A DNA stretch of 64,000 nucleotides from Vibrio nereis NBRC 15637 (GCF_001591105.1 NZ_BCUD01000003.1:124001-188000); one strand, 5' to 3'. Positions 49,742 to 58,970 are shown, numbered from the stretch's first letter. Notes: generated from the sequence alone by a model not told the origin. Numbers and translations are program-made.

Positions 49742-49879
49742 ATGATCACTTGGTTTAAGAAGGTAATCGCAAAGTATGATGCTTGGTGTTTATCGATGGG
49801 GCTGACGCCTGAAAATAAACGAAGCTGTGTCCCTTACCGCAAAGACCCGACGCACGAAAACAAAACAAAGGCGCGCTAA
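49742..49879 (+). CDS. 45-aa conserved-looking small protein upstream of tatD-family gene
   Basis: A short frame with a strong TTGGAGGGTAGGGC ribosome-binding region just before ATG 49742. The peptide begins with an aromatic, basic segment (MITWFKKVIAKYDAWC), has two cysteines, and a C-terminal RSCVPYRKDPT motif. From memory it resembles the very short DUF5363-type proteins found beside TatD-family genes in related bacteria; this is not verified. Its stop overlaps the next start as TAATG, so the two are translationally coupled. Confidence 0.6.
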   Translation: MITWFKKVIAKYDAWCLSMGLTPENKRSCVPYRKDPTHENKTKAR

Positions 49880-50655
49880 TGATGCGCCTTTTTGATACCC
49901 ACTGTCATTTTGACTTCGAACCCTTCAGTGACGACTTTGCATCTCAGTTGCAGCAAGCTCATCAGCACGGCGTTACACGACTGCTGATCCCGGCTATTGG
50001 ACCTTCAAATTGGCAAAAGGTTATCGATCTTTCAAGCCAGTATCCATCAATCTACTATGCTTTGGGCTTTCACCCTTATTTTCTGGATGGTGACAGCATT
50101 CAGTATTTGCAATCGCTAGAGACATTATTGTCAGGCTCTGATCCAAATTGTGTCGCTGTGGGCGAGTGTGGCTTGGATGCAATGATTGATGTAGAGATGG
50201 GACTGCAAGAGATGCTGTTTATCAGACAGATTGAATTAGCCAGCCAATCGAAAAAACCGCTGATCCTGCATGCACGAAAAACGCATAATCGACTCATTCA
50301 ATTATTGAAGCAGTATCGGTTTCAGTATAGCGGTATTCTTCACGGTTTTTCTGGCAGCTACCAGCAGGCGCAGCAGTTCATTGAGCTTGGTTTCTATATT
50401 GGGGTAGGCGGTGTCATTACATACCCAAGAGCAAATAAAACCCGCCAAGCGATCGCGCAACTGCCAATAGAGCGGTTGGTCTTGGAGACTGACGCACCAG
50501 ACATGCCGTTGAGTGGTCACCAAGGGGAAGACAATCACCCCAAAATGTTGGCAGCGGTGTTAGATTGTCTGGCTGAGCTAAGGCCTGAATCAAAAAGTGA
50601 GATAGGGCAGGCTGTTTGGAATAATAGCAGCCGAGCACTAGGCCTTTGTGAATAG
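49879..50655 (+). CDS. yjjV: TatD-family metal-dependent hydrolase (YjjV-like)
   Basis: A TIM-barrel metallohydrolase of the TatD DNase family, closest in style to E. coli YjjV. The 258-aa product has the N-terminal metal ligands FDTHCHFDF (about 5-13), ALGFHPYFL near 62, GECGLDAMI near 95, the His of LILHARKTHNRL near 132, GGVITYPRANKTR near 174 and the ETDAPDMPLSG near 198. The chemistry (3'-5' exonuclease or other) is not certain for this branch. It is coupled to the 45-aa gene by TAATG. Confidence 0.85.
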   Translation: MMRLFDTHCHFDFEPFSDDFASQLQQAHQHGVTRLLIPAIGPSNWQKVIDLSSQYPSIYYALGFHPYFLDGDSIQYLQSLETLLSGSDPNCVAVGECGLDAMIDVEMGLQEMLFIRQIELASQSKKPLILHARKTHNRLIQLLKQYRFQYSGILHGFSGSYQQAQQFIELGFYIGVGGVITYPRANKTRQAIAQLPIERLVLETDAPDMPLSGHQGEDNHPKMLAAVLDCLAELRPESKSEIGQAVWNNSSRALGLCE

Positions 50656-50747
50656 AATCTAAACGAAGTATGGATGCTGTGATTTAATATGCATATAAAG
50701 GAGATTTGTATCACAATGTGGAATGAATGTTAGTTTGATCTTATTAG

Positions 50748-50794
50748 AAACTGTGAACACGGCAGTACTTTGTTGATGGACGGATGAGTATAAT
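50748..50794 (+). promoter_or_regulatory. Candidate CRP-dependent promoter of the nucleoside transporter gene
   Basis: A perfect TATAAT (50789-50794) has no good -35, but a CRP half site TGTGA (50752-50756) sits so that a full site would centre at about -41.5 from the predicted start. The second half (CAGTA) is poorly matched. Nucleoside uptake genes are CRP/CytR-controlled in enterics and Vibrio. Confidence 0.45.
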
Positions 50795-50861
50795 TGCGGT
50801 TGCTTTTTTAGCTCCATTTTGTAACACGCCAAACAAATAACCTATAAGGAAGTCATAAACT

Positions 50862-52088
50862 ATGAGCCTGTTTATGAGCCTGTTTATGAGCCTAGTCGGT
50901 ATGGCAGTTTTGCTAGGTATAGCATTACTACTGTCTGATAACCGCAAAGCTATCAATCTAAGAACTGTGGGTGGCGCTTTTGCTATCCAATTTATTATCG
51001 GTGGTTTCGTTCTTTACGTGCCATGGGGTCGTGATCTACTGGCTGGTTTCTCAGCTGGTGTACAAAACGTTATCGACTACGGTAAAGACGGTACTGGTTT
51101 CCTATTTGGCAGCCTAGTTAACTTCTCAGTTGACGGTATCGGTTTCATTTTTGCGTTCCAAGTACTTCCAACGCTAATCTTCTTCTCATCGCTAATCTCT
51201 GTACTTTACTACATCGGTGTTATGCAATGGGTTATCAAGATTCTTGGTGGCGGTCTACAAAAAGCACTAGGTACATCACGTGCCGAGTCTATGTCTGCAG
51301 CAGCGAACATTTTCGTAGGTCAAACAGAAGCGCCTCTAGTGGTACGTCCGTTTGTTCCTAGAATGACACAGTCTGAGCTATTTGCAGTAATGTGTGGTGG
51401 TCTAGCGTCAGTTGCTGGTGGTGTACTAGCTGGTTACGCAGCAATGGGTGTTCCTCTAGAATACCTAGTTGCGGCATCATTCATGGCGGCACCAGGTGGT
51501 CTTTTATTCGCTAAGATCATTAAGCCAGAAACTGACACGGCAGATGAAGATCTAGATAAAGACATCGACGGTGGTGAAGACAAGCCGGCTAACGTTATCG
51601 ACGCAGCTGCGGGCGGTGCATCTGTTGGTCTAATCGCACTTATCAACGGTATTCTAGGTGGTCTTGGTGGTTGGTTCGGCATGCCGGAGCTAACTCTAGA
51701 ACTTCTACTAGGTTACCTATTCTCTCCTCTAGCATTCCTAATCGGTGTGCCATGGGAAGAAGCAACATTCGCGGGTTCATTCATCGGCCAGAAACTGGTA
51801 GTAAACGAATTCGTAGCTTACCTAAACTTCGTACCTTACGTTGGTGACGCTGCACAAGTGGTTCCAGCAACAGGTGCAGTAATGTCTGAGAAGACTCAAG
51901 CAATTATCGCATTCGCTCTATGTGGTTTCGCAAACCTTTCTTCTATCGCGATTCTACTAGGTGGTCTAGGTGGTCTAGCGCCAAACCGTCGTCACGACAT
52001 CGCTCGTATGGGTGTTAAAGCGGTTTGTGCGGGTACGCTATCTAACCTAATGGCGGCGACAATCGCTGGCTTCTTCCTATCTTTCTAA
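50862..52088 (+). CDS. nupC: NupC-family concentrative nucleoside transporter
   Basis: A cation-coupled nucleoside importer (CNT family) of 408 aa with about ten helices; family motifs are VFVGQTEAPLVVRPF-like NIFVGQTEAPLVVRPF (about 147-162), MCGGLASVAGGVLAGYAAMG and the C-terminal VNEFVAYLNFVPY and ALCGFANLSSIAILLGGLGG. The gene opens with a 12-bp unit repeated twice and then partly (MSLF-MSLF-MSLV), giving three in-frame ATG codons at 50862, 50874 and 50886; TAAGGA favours the first. The imported nucleosides feed the deo genes downstream. Confidence 0.92.
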   Translation: MSLFMSLFMSLVGMAVLLGIALLLSDNRKAINLRTVGGAFAIQFIIGGFVLYVPWGRDLLAGFSAGVQNVIDYGKDGTGFLFGSLVNFSVDGIGFIFAFQVLPTLIFFSSLISVLYYIGVMQWVIKILGGGLQKALGTSRAESMSAAANIFVGQTEAPLVVRPFVPRMTQSELFAVMCGGLASVAGGVLAGYAAMGVPLEYLVAASFMAAPGGLLFAKIIKPETDTADEDLDKDIDGGEDKPANVIDAAAGGASVGLIALINGILGGLGGWFGMPELTLELLLGYLFSPLAFLIGVPWEEATFAGSFIGQKLVVNEFVAYLNFVPYVGDAAQVVPATGAVMSEKTQAIIAFALCGFANLSSIAILLGGLGGLAPNRRHDIARMGVKAVCAGTLSNLMAATIAGFFLSF

Positions 52089-52122
52089 TTAAGTAAGAGA
52101 AAGATTATATAGACGCCACTTT

Positions 52123-52164
52123 AAAAAGCCCCGTAGTCACATTCTTGTGCTACGGGGCTTTTTT
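52123..52164 (+). terminator. Terminator after nupC
   Basis: A long stem, AAAAGCCCCGTAG with CTACGGGGCTTTT, extended by inner CACA/TGTG pairing, ends in TTTTTTG about 35 bases after the nupC stop. Confidence 0.88.
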
Positions 52165-52458
52165 GTTTTCTGCATAGTCAGTGCGATAGCTAAGTGACTG
52201 GGGGCGAGTCCCTGTTGTCTTGTTCTCACACTAACTATCTTGAAAACGGAGAGTGTTTAGCTTTGATTAAGTTAAGCGCTCAAACAATGTCTGAGCTCGG
52301 TTCAGACAACCAGAGACTTGACGTTTGCGGTAGGTAAGTCCGCGCAAACGTTGAACAGGATCTTTTTTGAGATACAAACCGTTTGCGCTCTATGAGCAAC
52401 TACAGTTCTGCGACAAATATCTATAATGTATATATGTATAGAAAGTAGGGTAAAACTC
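52165..52458 (+). other. Structured non-coding region before the XapX gene
   Basis: About 290 bp with two clear inverted repeats: TGTCTGA/TCAGACA (52288-52294 with 52302-52308) and ACGTTTGCG/CGCAAACGT (52321-52329 with 52343-52351), followed by TTTTTT at about 52362. A further GTTTGCGCTC lies at 52382. It could be a long leader, a small RNA gene with an imperfect terminator, or operators. No open frame of note. Confidence 0.45.
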
Positions 52459-52629
52459 ATGAATGAAGTTATCCTCGCAATCCTCGCAGGTTTTGTCGTT
52501 GGAGTCCTGTTTTCTGCCATTAAGTTACCCATACCTGCTCCGCCTGTTTTGTCGGGTGTGATGGGGATTGTCGGGGTTTACTTAGGTGGCATAGCTTATC
52601 AATGGATTATTGAAAAGTTTTTTAGCTAG
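52459..52629 (+). CDS. XapX domain-containing small membrane protein (DUF1427)
   Basis: A 56-aa protein made almost entirely of two transmembrane helices (about 3-22 and 30-50) with a proline-rich turn (IKLPIPAPPVLSG) between them, which is the XapX/DUF1427 signature. Function is unknown; related small proteins occur near transporters. From ATG 52459; the in-frame ATG at 52426 lacks a ribosome-binding site and adds non-family residues, whereas GTAGGG lies upstream of 52459. Confidence 0.75.
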   Translation: MNEVILAILAGFVVGVLFSAIKLPIPAPPVLSGVMGIVGVYLGGIAYQWIIEKFFS

Positions 52630-52665
52630 CGTTAATCAATACATGGAGTATGATTTCTGTTGGCA

Positions 52666-52797
52666 GCAACGTTAAGTTGCTTGGGTGTTATGCCCATATA
52701 CGTTAGACACCGCAATCGCAGATTGTTGTGCCATAGACCAAACTGGTACTGTGCGGTGACAGGGATAGCAATTGGTATATTTTTCGCTGTATATACC
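52666..52797 (+). promoter_or_regulatory. Control region of the deo operon
   Basis: GCAAC-GTTAA-GTTGC (52666-52680) is an inverted repeat of the GTTGC half-site type bound by CytR. CAATC-GCA-GATTG lies at 52713-52725. An extended -10, TGG-TATATT (52773-52781), is embedded in a third repeat, GGTATAT/ATATACC (52774-52780 with 52791-52797). The repeats are seen; the regulators are inferred from known CytR/DeoR control of deo genes. Confidence 0.4.
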
Positions 52798-52889
52798 GAG
52801 TCTTCAAGGAACCAAGTCCGTTCATAAATGAATGCGACCTTAAAAAGAATCAAGGTTGTAACTTTTTTGAATATTGATCGGAGATAGAA

Positions 52890-53666
52890 ATGAGCGATTT
52901 AAAAGCAGCAGCACTACGTGCACTTAAACTAATGGACCTAACTACGCTGAATGATGATGACACTGATGCGAAAGTTATCTCTCTATGTCATGACGCAAAA
53001 TCAGCAGTAGGTAACACAGCTGCAATTTGTATTTACCCTCGCTTTATTCCTATTGCTAAGAAGACACTTCGCGAGCAAGGTACACCAGAAATTCGCATCG
53101 CAACCGTAACGAATTTCCCACACGGTAACGATGACATCGAAATCGCAGTTGCAGAAACAAAAGCTGCTGTGGCTTACGGTGCAGATGAAGTAGACGTCGT
53201 TTTCCCATACCGCGCCCTAATGGCGGGTGATGAGAAAGTGGGCTTCGAGTTAGTTAAGCAATGTAAAGAAGCCTGTGGCGATATTCTTCTAAAAGTGATC
53301 ATCGAAACAGGTGAACTGAAAGAAGAAGCATTGATCAAGAAAGCGTCGCAAATCTGTATCGAAGCGGGCGCAGACTTTATTAAAACATCCACAGGTAAAG
53401 TGCCTGTAAACGCAACCCCAGAATACGCACGCATGATGCTAGAAGTCATCCGCGATATGGGCGTAGCAGAAACCGTTGGTTTCAAACCTGCTGGTGGTGT
53501 ACGTACTGCAGAAGACGCAGCTGCGTACCTAGCAATGGCAGACGAAATCTTAGGTGATGGCTGGGTTGATGCTCGACACTACCGTTTCGGTGCGTCAAGC
53601 CTGCTAACCAACCTCCTAAATACATTAGAAGTAACAGACGAAACGGCTGATCCAGCCGCGTACTAA
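52890..53666 (+). CDS. deoC: Deoxyribose-phosphate aldolase
   Basis: DeoC splits 2-deoxyribose 5-phosphate into glyceraldehyde 3-phosphate and acetaldehyde, the last step of deoxynucleoside breakdown. The 258-aa class I aldolase has the Schiff-base lysine in FIKTSTGK (about 163-170), [14 protein letters not shown] with another key lysine near 135, and [10 protein letters not shown] near 198. It is first in deoCABD; a CGGAGA ribosome-binding site precedes the ATG. Confidence 0.96.
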   Translation: MSDLKAAALRALKLMDLTTLNDDDTDAKVISLCHDAKSAVGNTAAICIYPRFIPIAKKTLREQGTPEIRIATVTNFPHGNDDIEIAVAETKAAVAYGADEVDVVFPYRALMAGDEKVGFELVKQCKEACGDILLKVIIETGELKEEALIKKASQICIEAGADFIKTSTGKVPVNATPEYARMMLEVIRDMGVAETVGFKPAGGVRTAEDAAAYLAMADEILGDGWVDARHYRFGASSLLTNLLNTLEVTDETADPAAY

Positions 53667-53681
53667 TTACAACAGTCTGAA

Positions 53682-53705
53682 TGTGGTGAGCGTTCGCTTG
53701 CCACA
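53682..53705 (+). other. Intercistronic hairpin deoC-deoA
   Basis: TGTGGTGAGCG and CGCTTGCCACA can pair over 24 bases, with two G-U pairs, giving a small tight loop. There is no T run directly after it, so it is more likely an mRNA-stability or processing element than a terminator. Confidence 0.4.
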
Positions 53706-53750
53706 TACCTTTTACTCTACAAACCACCTAATAATGTGTGGGAGGCTCTA

Positions 53751-55079
53751 ATGTATTTACCACAAGAAATTATCCGTAAAAAACGCGACGGCGAAGTACT
53801 GACCGCGGAAGAAATCAACTTTTTTATTCAAGGTGTTGCGAACAATACCGTGTCTGAAGGCCAGATCGCTGCATTCGCAATGACGATCTTTTTCAACGAA
53901 ATGACGATGCCAGAACGTATTGCCCTGACGTGTGCAATGCGTGACTCAGGCATGGTGATTGACTGGAGCCACAAGAACTTCGGCGGTCCGATTGTCGATA
54001 AACACTCAACTGGTGGCGTTGGTGACGTAACCTCATTGATGCTTGGCCCTATGGTGGCAGCATGTGGTGGTTTTGTACCAATGATCTCAGGTCGCGGCCT
54101 TGGTCACACGGGCGGTACGCTTGATAAGCTTGAGTCAATTCCGGGCTACAACATCACCCCAACCAATGAAGTATTTGGTGATGTCACCAAAGATGCGGGC
54201 GTCGCAATCATCGGCCAAACGGGCGACCTTGCTCCGGCAGACAAACGTGTGTACGCAACGCGCGATATCACCGCAACGGTCGACAACATCTCTTTGATTA
54301 CTGCGTCAATTCTGTCTAAGAAACTGGCAGCAGGTCTTGAATCACTGGTTATGGACGTAAAAGTAGGTTCTGGTGCGTTTATGCCGACTTACGAAGCGTC
54401 TGAAGAGCTGGCGAAGTCGATTGTTGCCGTAGCAAATGGCGCTGGCACCAAGACAACGGCCATCCTGACTGATATGAACCAGGTACTGGCTTCTTCAGCC
54501 GGTAACGCGGTGGAAGTACGCGAAGCGGTTCGATTCCTAACAGGCGAATACCGTAACCCACGTTTACTTGAAGTGACTATCGCATCGTGCGCAGAAATGT
54601 TGGTGCTAGGTAAACTGGCTGAAAACACAGAAGACGCGCGTGCGAAACTGATGAACGTGCTGGATAACGGCAAAGCAGCAGAGTGCTTCGGTAAGATGGT
54701 GGCAGGCCTCGGCGGCCCGGCAGACTTTGTTGAAAACTACGACAACTACCTAGAAAAAGCAGACATCATCAAGCCCGTCTTTGCGGATCAAACGGGTGTG
54801 GTATCCGCGATGGATACACGTGCCATTGGTATGGCTGTTGTGGCTATGGGTGGCGGTCGTCGAGTGGCGACTGACAAGATTGATTACGCAGTGGGTTTTG
54901 ATGGTTTCATCCGTTTGGGCGAAGAAGCATCAAGCGACAAACCGCTAGCGATGATTCACGCGCGCAGTGAAGAGCAGTGGCAAGAAGCAGCACAAGCACT
55001 GAAAAATGCCATTACGATTGGCGGTGAATATACACCGACTCCAGAGGTCTACCGCCAGATCCGCGCAGAAGATATTTAA
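53751..55079 (+). CDS. deoA: Thymidine phosphorylase
   Basis: DeoA cleaves thymidine and deoxyuridine with phosphate, giving the free base and deoxyribose 1-phosphate. From ATG 53751 the product is 442 aa; GGGAGG lies seven bases upstream, ruling out the frame start at 53736. Key motifs are the pyrimidine phosphorylase signature [20 protein letters not shown] in part ([17 protein letters not shown], about 115), [11 protein letters not shown] near 83 and [14 protein letters not shown] near 200. The next gene, deoB, follows after 61 bases. Confidence 0.96.
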   Translation: MYLPQEIIRKKRDGEVLTAEEINFFIQGVANNTVSEGQIAAFAMTIFFNEMTMPERIALTCAMRDSGMVIDWSHKNFGGPIVDKHSTGGVGDVTSLMLGPMVAACGGFVPMISGRGLGHTGGTLDKLESIPGYNITPTNEVFGDVTKDAGVAIIGQTGDLAPADKRVYATRDITATVDNISLITASILSKKLAAGLESLVMDVKVGSGAFMPTYEASEELAKSIVAVANGAGTKTTAILTDMNQVLASSAGNAVEVREAVRFLTGEYRNPRLLEVTIASCAEMLVLGKLAENTEDARAKLMNVLDNGKAAECFGKMVAGLGGPADFVENYDNYLEKADIIKPVFADQTGVVSAMDTRAIGMAVVAMGGGRRVATDKIDYAVGFDGFIRLGEEASSDKPLAMIHARSEEQWQEAAQALKNAITIGGEYTPTPEVYRQIRAEDI

Positions 55080-55140
55080 TTAGTAATAAAAAAGGCCTGC
55101 TGCATTCCAATGATTACCGAGTGGGCCTAAGGAACGAGCA

Positions 55141-56361
55141 ATGAAAAGAGCATTTATTTTAGTACTAGACTCATTCGGTATTGGCGCGACAGCAGACGCT
55201 GAAAAGTTTGGTGACGTTGGTTCAGACACGCTAGGTCATATTGCAGAGCAGTGTGAAAAAGGTTTGGCGGATAATGCCGATCGTAGTGGCGCACTTAAGC
55301 TACCTAACCTATCGAAACTGGGTTTGGCGATGGCGCACAAAGAATCAACGGGTCAGTTTGCCCCAGGTCTGGATGCAGATGTTGACATCATTGGTGCATA
55401 CGGCCACGCCGCTGAGCTATCTTCAGGTAAAGACACGCCGTCTGGTCACTGGGAAATTGCTGGTGTGCCTGTTTTGTTTGATTGGGGTTACTTCACAGAC
55501 AAAGCAAACAGCTTCCCGAAAGAGCTGACTGATCGCATCCTAGAGCGTGCGGGCCTAGACGGGTTCCTAGGTAACTGTCACGCGTCTGGTACGCAGGTTC
55601 TTGATGATCTGGGTGAAGAGCACATGAAGACTGGCATGCCAATCTTCTATACCTCAGCGGACTCTGTATTCCAGATCGCTTGTCACGAAGAGACATTCGG
55701 CCTTGAGCGTCTACTTGAGCTTTGCCAAATTGCGCGTGAAGAGCTAGAAGATTACAACATTGGCCGTGTTATCGCGCGCCCATTCATTGGCCCGGGTAAA
55801 GGTCAGTTTGAGCGTACGGGTAACCGCCGCGATTTGTCTGTTGAACCACCATCAGCGACTATCTTACAAAAGCTAGTGGATGAGAAGGGCGGTCAGGTTC
55901 ATTCCATCGGTAAGATCTCAGATATTTATGCAGGTTGCGGGATCACTAAGAAAACCAAAGCGACAGGCATTCCAGCGCTATTTGAAGCAACGAAAGAAGC
56001 GATCAAAGAAGCGGGTGATAACACCATCGTCTTCACTAACTTCGTTGATTTCGACTCGGCATACGGCCACCGCCGCGATGTAGCGGGTTACGCAGCTGCG
56101 CTTGAATATTTTGATGGCCGTATTCACGAAGTGCTAGAGCTAATGGAAGAGGACGATGTACTTATCCTAACTGCAGACCACGGTTGTGATCCAACATGGC
56201 AAGGCACTGACCATACTCGTGAACACATCCCTGTGATTGTGTACGGTCAGAAAGTTCCTGCTGGTTCACTAGGTCTTCGCGACACATTCGCAGACATCGG
56301 TCAAACCTTGGCGAGCTACTTCGGTACGTCTCCAATGGATTACGGTAAGAACTTTCTATAA
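55141..56361 (+). CDS. deoB: Phosphopentomutase
   Basis: DeoB converts (deoxy)ribose 1-phosphate to the 5-phosphate, linking the phosphorylases to DeoC. The 406-aa alkaline-phosphatase-superfamily enzyme has the metal-binding start [14 protein letters not shown] (Asp near 10), [11 protein letters not shown] near 95 (phosphothreonine residue), [15 protein letters not shown] near 300 and the C-terminal [18 protein letters not shown] metal site. Length matches E. coli (407). A terminator-like hairpin follows before deoD. Confidence 0.97.
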   Translation: MKRAFILVLDSFGIGATADAEKFGDVGSDTLGHIAEQCEKGLADNADRSGALKLPNLSKLGLAMAHKESTGQFAPGLDADVDIIGAYGHAAELSSGKDTPSGHWEIAGVPVLFDWGYFTDKANSFPKELTDRILERAGLDGFLGNCHASGTQVLDDLGEEHMKTGMPIFYTSADSVFQIACHEETFGLERLLELCQIAREELEDYNIGRVIARPFIGPGKGQFERTGNRRDLSVEPPSATILQKLVDEKGGQVHSIGKISDIYAGCGITKKTKATGIPALFEATKEAIKEAGDNTIVFTNFVDFDSAYGHRRDVAGYAAALEYFDGRIHEVLELMEEDDVLILTADHGCDPTWQGTDHTREHIPVIVYGQKVPAGSLGLRDTFADIGQTLASYFGTSPMDYGKNFL

Positions 56362-56374
56362 CCAATTGATGAGC

Positions 56375-56403
56375 AGAGAGGCATAGTGCCTCTCTACTTT
56401 TTT
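56375..56403 (+). terminator. Terminator-like hairpin between deoB and deoD
   Basis: A perfect 9-bp stem AGAGAGGCA / TGCCTCTCT with a TAG loop is followed by ACTTTTTTT. It has the form of an intrinsic terminator but lies inside the operon, 26 bases before deoD, so it may reduce deoD transcription. Confidence 0.7.
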
Positions 56404-56428
56404 GTTCAGATATAAGGAATATACAGAC

Positions 56429-57148
56429 ATGGCTACTCCACATATTAACGCTGAAATAGGTTCATTTGCAGACGTCGTTCTAATGCCGGGTGACCCTCTA
56501 CGTGCTAAGTACATTGCAGAAACCTTCCTAGAAGACGTAGTACAGGTGTGTGATGTTCGCAATATGTTTGGTTTCACTGGTACATACAAAGGCCGTAAGG
56601 TTTCTGTTATGGGCCACGGTATGGGTATCCCATCTTGTTCAATCTACGCGACGGAGTTAATTAAAGACTTTGGCGTCAAGAAGATCATTCGTGTCGGTAG
56701 CTGCGGTGCAGTGAGCGAAGATATCAAAGTACGTGATGTTGTGATTGGCATGGGCGCATGTACGGATTCTAAAGTGAACCGTATTCGCTTTAAGGGCCAT
56801 GACTTTGCAGCAATTGCGGACTACAAGATGGTTCGCGCCGCTGAAGATGCAGCAAAAGCCCGCGGTGTTGATGTGAAAGTCGGTAACCTATTCTCAGCAG
56901 AGCTATTCTACACGCCAGACCCAGAAATGTTCGATGTGATGGACAAGTACGGCATTGTTGGTGTTGAAATGGAGGCCGCTGGCATCTACGGTGTATGTGC
57001 GGAATATGGTGCTAAAGCGCTAACGATTTGTACCGTATCAGACCACATTAAAACAGGTGAGCAAACCACCTCCGATGAGCGTCAGACTACGTTCAATGAC
57101 ATGATGTTGATCGCGTTAGATTCAGTGATCCTAGGTGATGACGAATAA
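56429..57148 (+). CDS. deoD: Purine-nucleoside phosphorylase
   Basis: DeoD cleaves purine (deoxy)nucleosides with phosphate. From ATG 56429 the product is 239 aa, the E. coli length; TAAGGAA lies upstream. It shows [20 protein letters not shown] at the start, the family signature [15 protein letters not shown] near 65, [18 protein letters not shown] near 87 and [11 protein letters not shown] near 178. Many Vibrio carry a second deoD-like gene elsewhere; this is the operon copy. Confidence 0.96.
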   Translation: MATPHINAEIGSFADVVLMPGDPLRAKYIAETFLEDVVQVCDVRNMFGFTGTYKGRKVSVMGHGMGIPSCSIYATELIKDFGVKKIIRVGSCGAVSEDIKVRDVVIGMGACTDSKVNRIRFKGHDFAAIADYKMVRAAEDAAKARGVDVKVGNLFSAELFYTPDPEMFDVMDKYGIVGVEMEAAGIYGVCAEYGAKALTICTVSDHIKTGEQTTSDERQTTFNDMMLIALDSVILGDDE

Positions 57149-57175
57149 ATCACATTAGCGTGTTGATGATAAACT

Positions 57176-57206
57176 AAAAAGCCTTGGCATTTGCCAAGGC
57201 TTTTTA
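57176..57206 (+). terminator. Bidirectional terminator deoD/smp
   Basis: AAAAAGCCTTGGC and GCCAAGGCTTTTT pair around ATTT, 27 bases after deoD and 25 bases from the end of the convergent smp gene. Confidence 0.88.
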
Positions 57207-57230
57207 TTAAGTAGGTTTGGAGAAGAGTTT

Positions 57231-57836
57231 TTAGCTGATCTCCTTCAGCAATAAGTTTTCGCCTTTTTTCTTCGGTTTTCTGCGAATGACAACCGCCAGC
57301 AATAATCCAGCAATAAAACTCAATCCAACCATGGTGTACATATAGCGATCGCTTTTACGGTAGTAGTGATCGGAGAAAGCAGTCACGCGTCCGGTTTCAA
57401 AGGTAATGCGCACAAAGCCGATCACGGCATTATCGTGAAAAACGGGTTCGACAAGTTGTTGTTTGCCGATACGAGCAGTTTCTAATGGTGTGTCTAACCC
57501 CAGAGTTTCTCTCACCGTGGAGGCATTATCGCTGGATGCCAAACGAATACCTTCGGCATTGTAGATAGCCGCATCATAAACCAAGCGATCTTTTGATAAT
57601 TGGTTGGTCAGTTTGAGTAGGCGCTCTTGATCTTGAGTAGAAAGCAGCTCCCCTGCAGAAAGGGCGGCTTGGGTAACCAGCACTTGAGTGAGCGTTTTGA
57701 GCTGATTTTGCTGGATTTGCTCATTACCCTTGGTAATTTTGACACTATTCACGCCGATGACAGCCACCATGGCTATCAGAGCCAGAATGGCAAGGGCTCT
57801 GACCGCGACTCGAAATGAGAATAGAGAAGAATCCAT
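57231..57836 (-). CDS. smp: Smp/YtjB (AhpA-like) family membrane protein
   Basis: A 201-aa inner-membrane protein of the YtjB/Smp family, encoded divergently from serB as in E. coli. It has an N-terminal transmembrane helix (about 11-31), a periplasmic domain (about 35-165) and a second helix (about 166-184) followed by a basic cytoplasmic tail (RRKPKKK). The periplasmic part, with AAIYNAEGIRLASSD and VIGFVRITFE, looks like a small sensor-type (sCache-like) fold. Function is not established. Confidence 0.82.
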   Translation of the reverse strand: MDSSLFSFRVAVRALAILALIAMVAVIGVNSVKITKGNEQIQQNQLKTLTQVLVTQAALSAGELLSTQDQERLLKLTNQLSKDRLVYDAAIYNAEGIRLASSDNASTVRETLGLDTPLETARIGKQQLVEPVFHDNAVIGFVRITFETGRVTAFSDHYYRKSDRYMYTMVGLSFIAGLLLAVVIRRKPKKKGENLLLKEIS

Positions 57837-57938
57837 GTGACCCCAAAGATTAAATTATTTAGCTATACGCATATTGATACTTGCGTAGTCAAATTGCAAT
57901 AGGGTAACTTGTTGCAAGGTTTTCTTAGGATTAGATAC

Positions 57939-58922
57939 ATGGACAGGTTAAACACACTATCAATACGACGCCACATTCCGCTGATAAACCGCTTGCCGGA
58001 AACTCGTTTGTCGAATCAATTTGATGTCGCTAAGGCAAACTGGATTGTTTACGCGCCTTTTCTATCGGCTGGGCAATTTGAAGATATTGATTTCTTTACG
58101 GGTGTCTACAACGCGGTTGTGGAAGTTTGGAAAGTGGGGCAATACGAAGTTGCTTTGATGGAAGGTGATTTAACACCTGAGCACGAACAAATTTTGCAAG
58201 CGCTGGAGCTAGATTACGCGAAACTGCAAGACTTACCGGATCTGACTAAGCCTGGGGTTGTGGTCTTTGATATGGATTCAACCGCAATTCAGATCGAGTG
58301 CATTGATGAGATCGCTAAGCTAGCTGGTGTGGGTGAAGAAGTTGCCGAAGTGACCGAGCGCGCGATGCTTGGGGAACTAGACTTCGAACAAAGCTTACGC
58401 CAACGAGTAGGCAAGCTTAAGGGAGCAGACGAGTCCATTTTGAGCGAAGTCAGAAATGAACTGCCGCTGATGCCAGATTTACCCGAGCTTATTTATACGT
58501 TGAAGCAGTTTGGTTGGAAAACCGCGATAGCATCGGGTGGGTTTACCTATTTTTCCGATCACTTAAAAGCTCAGTTAGAGCTCGATTTCGCCCGCTCCAA
58601 TAAGTTGGAGATCATTGATGGCAAGTTGACGGGCAAAGTGTTGGGTGAAGTGGTTGATGCGCAAATTAAAGCGGATATCTTGCAAGACTTAGCCGAGCAG
58701 TTTGAGATTGAATCTCACAATACCATTGCTGTGGGTGATGGCGCCAATGACTTAACGATGATGGGCGTAGCAGGCTTAGGGATCGCTTATCACGCGAAGC
58801 CAAAAGTGGAACAACAAGCTCAAGCGGCTATTCGCTACAGTGGGTTAGGCGGTGTGATTTGTATTCTTTCTGCAATGCTAGTGAAGAAAAAGCGCGTCAG
58901 CTTTTCTCCAATCCCGCAGTAG
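57939..58922 (+). CDS. serB: Phosphoserine phosphatase
   Basis: SerB dephosphorylates phosphoserine in the last step of serine synthesis. From ATG 57939 the product is 327 aa. The C-terminal HAD domain has the nucleophile motif VFDMDSTAIQIECIDEIA (DxDST near 113), ASGGFTYFSDHLK near 206 and VGDGANDLTMMGVAGLG near 266. The N-terminal 100 residues form a divergent ACT-like regulatory region. A TTG ten codons upstream (57909) is less likely, since TTAGGA precedes 57939. Confidence 0.94.
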   Translation: MDRLNTLSIRRHIPLINRLPETRLSNQFDVAKANWIVYAPFLSAGQFEDIDFFTGVYNAVVEVWKVGQYEVALMEGDLTPEHEQILQALELDYAKLQDLPDLTKPGVVVFDMDSTAIQIECIDEIAKLAGVGEEVAEVTERAMLGELDFEQSLRQRVGKLKGADESILSEVRNELPLMPDLPELIYTLKQFGWKTAIASGGFTYFSDHLKAQLELDFARSNKLEIIDGKLTGKVLGEVVDAQIKADILQDLAEQFEIESHNTIAVGDGANDLTMMGVAGLGIAYHAKPKVEQQAQAAIRYSGLGGVICILSAMLVKKKRVSFSPIPQ

Positions 58923-58941
58923 ACAAAGCACAGACAGTAAT

Positions 58942-58967
58942 AAAGGCGAACTTGGTTCGCCTTTTTT
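58942..58967 (+). terminator. Bidirectional terminator serB/PilZ gene
   Basis: AAAGGCGAA and TTCGCCTTT pair around CTTGG and run into TTTTTTG. It abuts the end of the convergent PilZ gene. Confidence 0.85.
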
Positions 58968-58970
58968 GTT

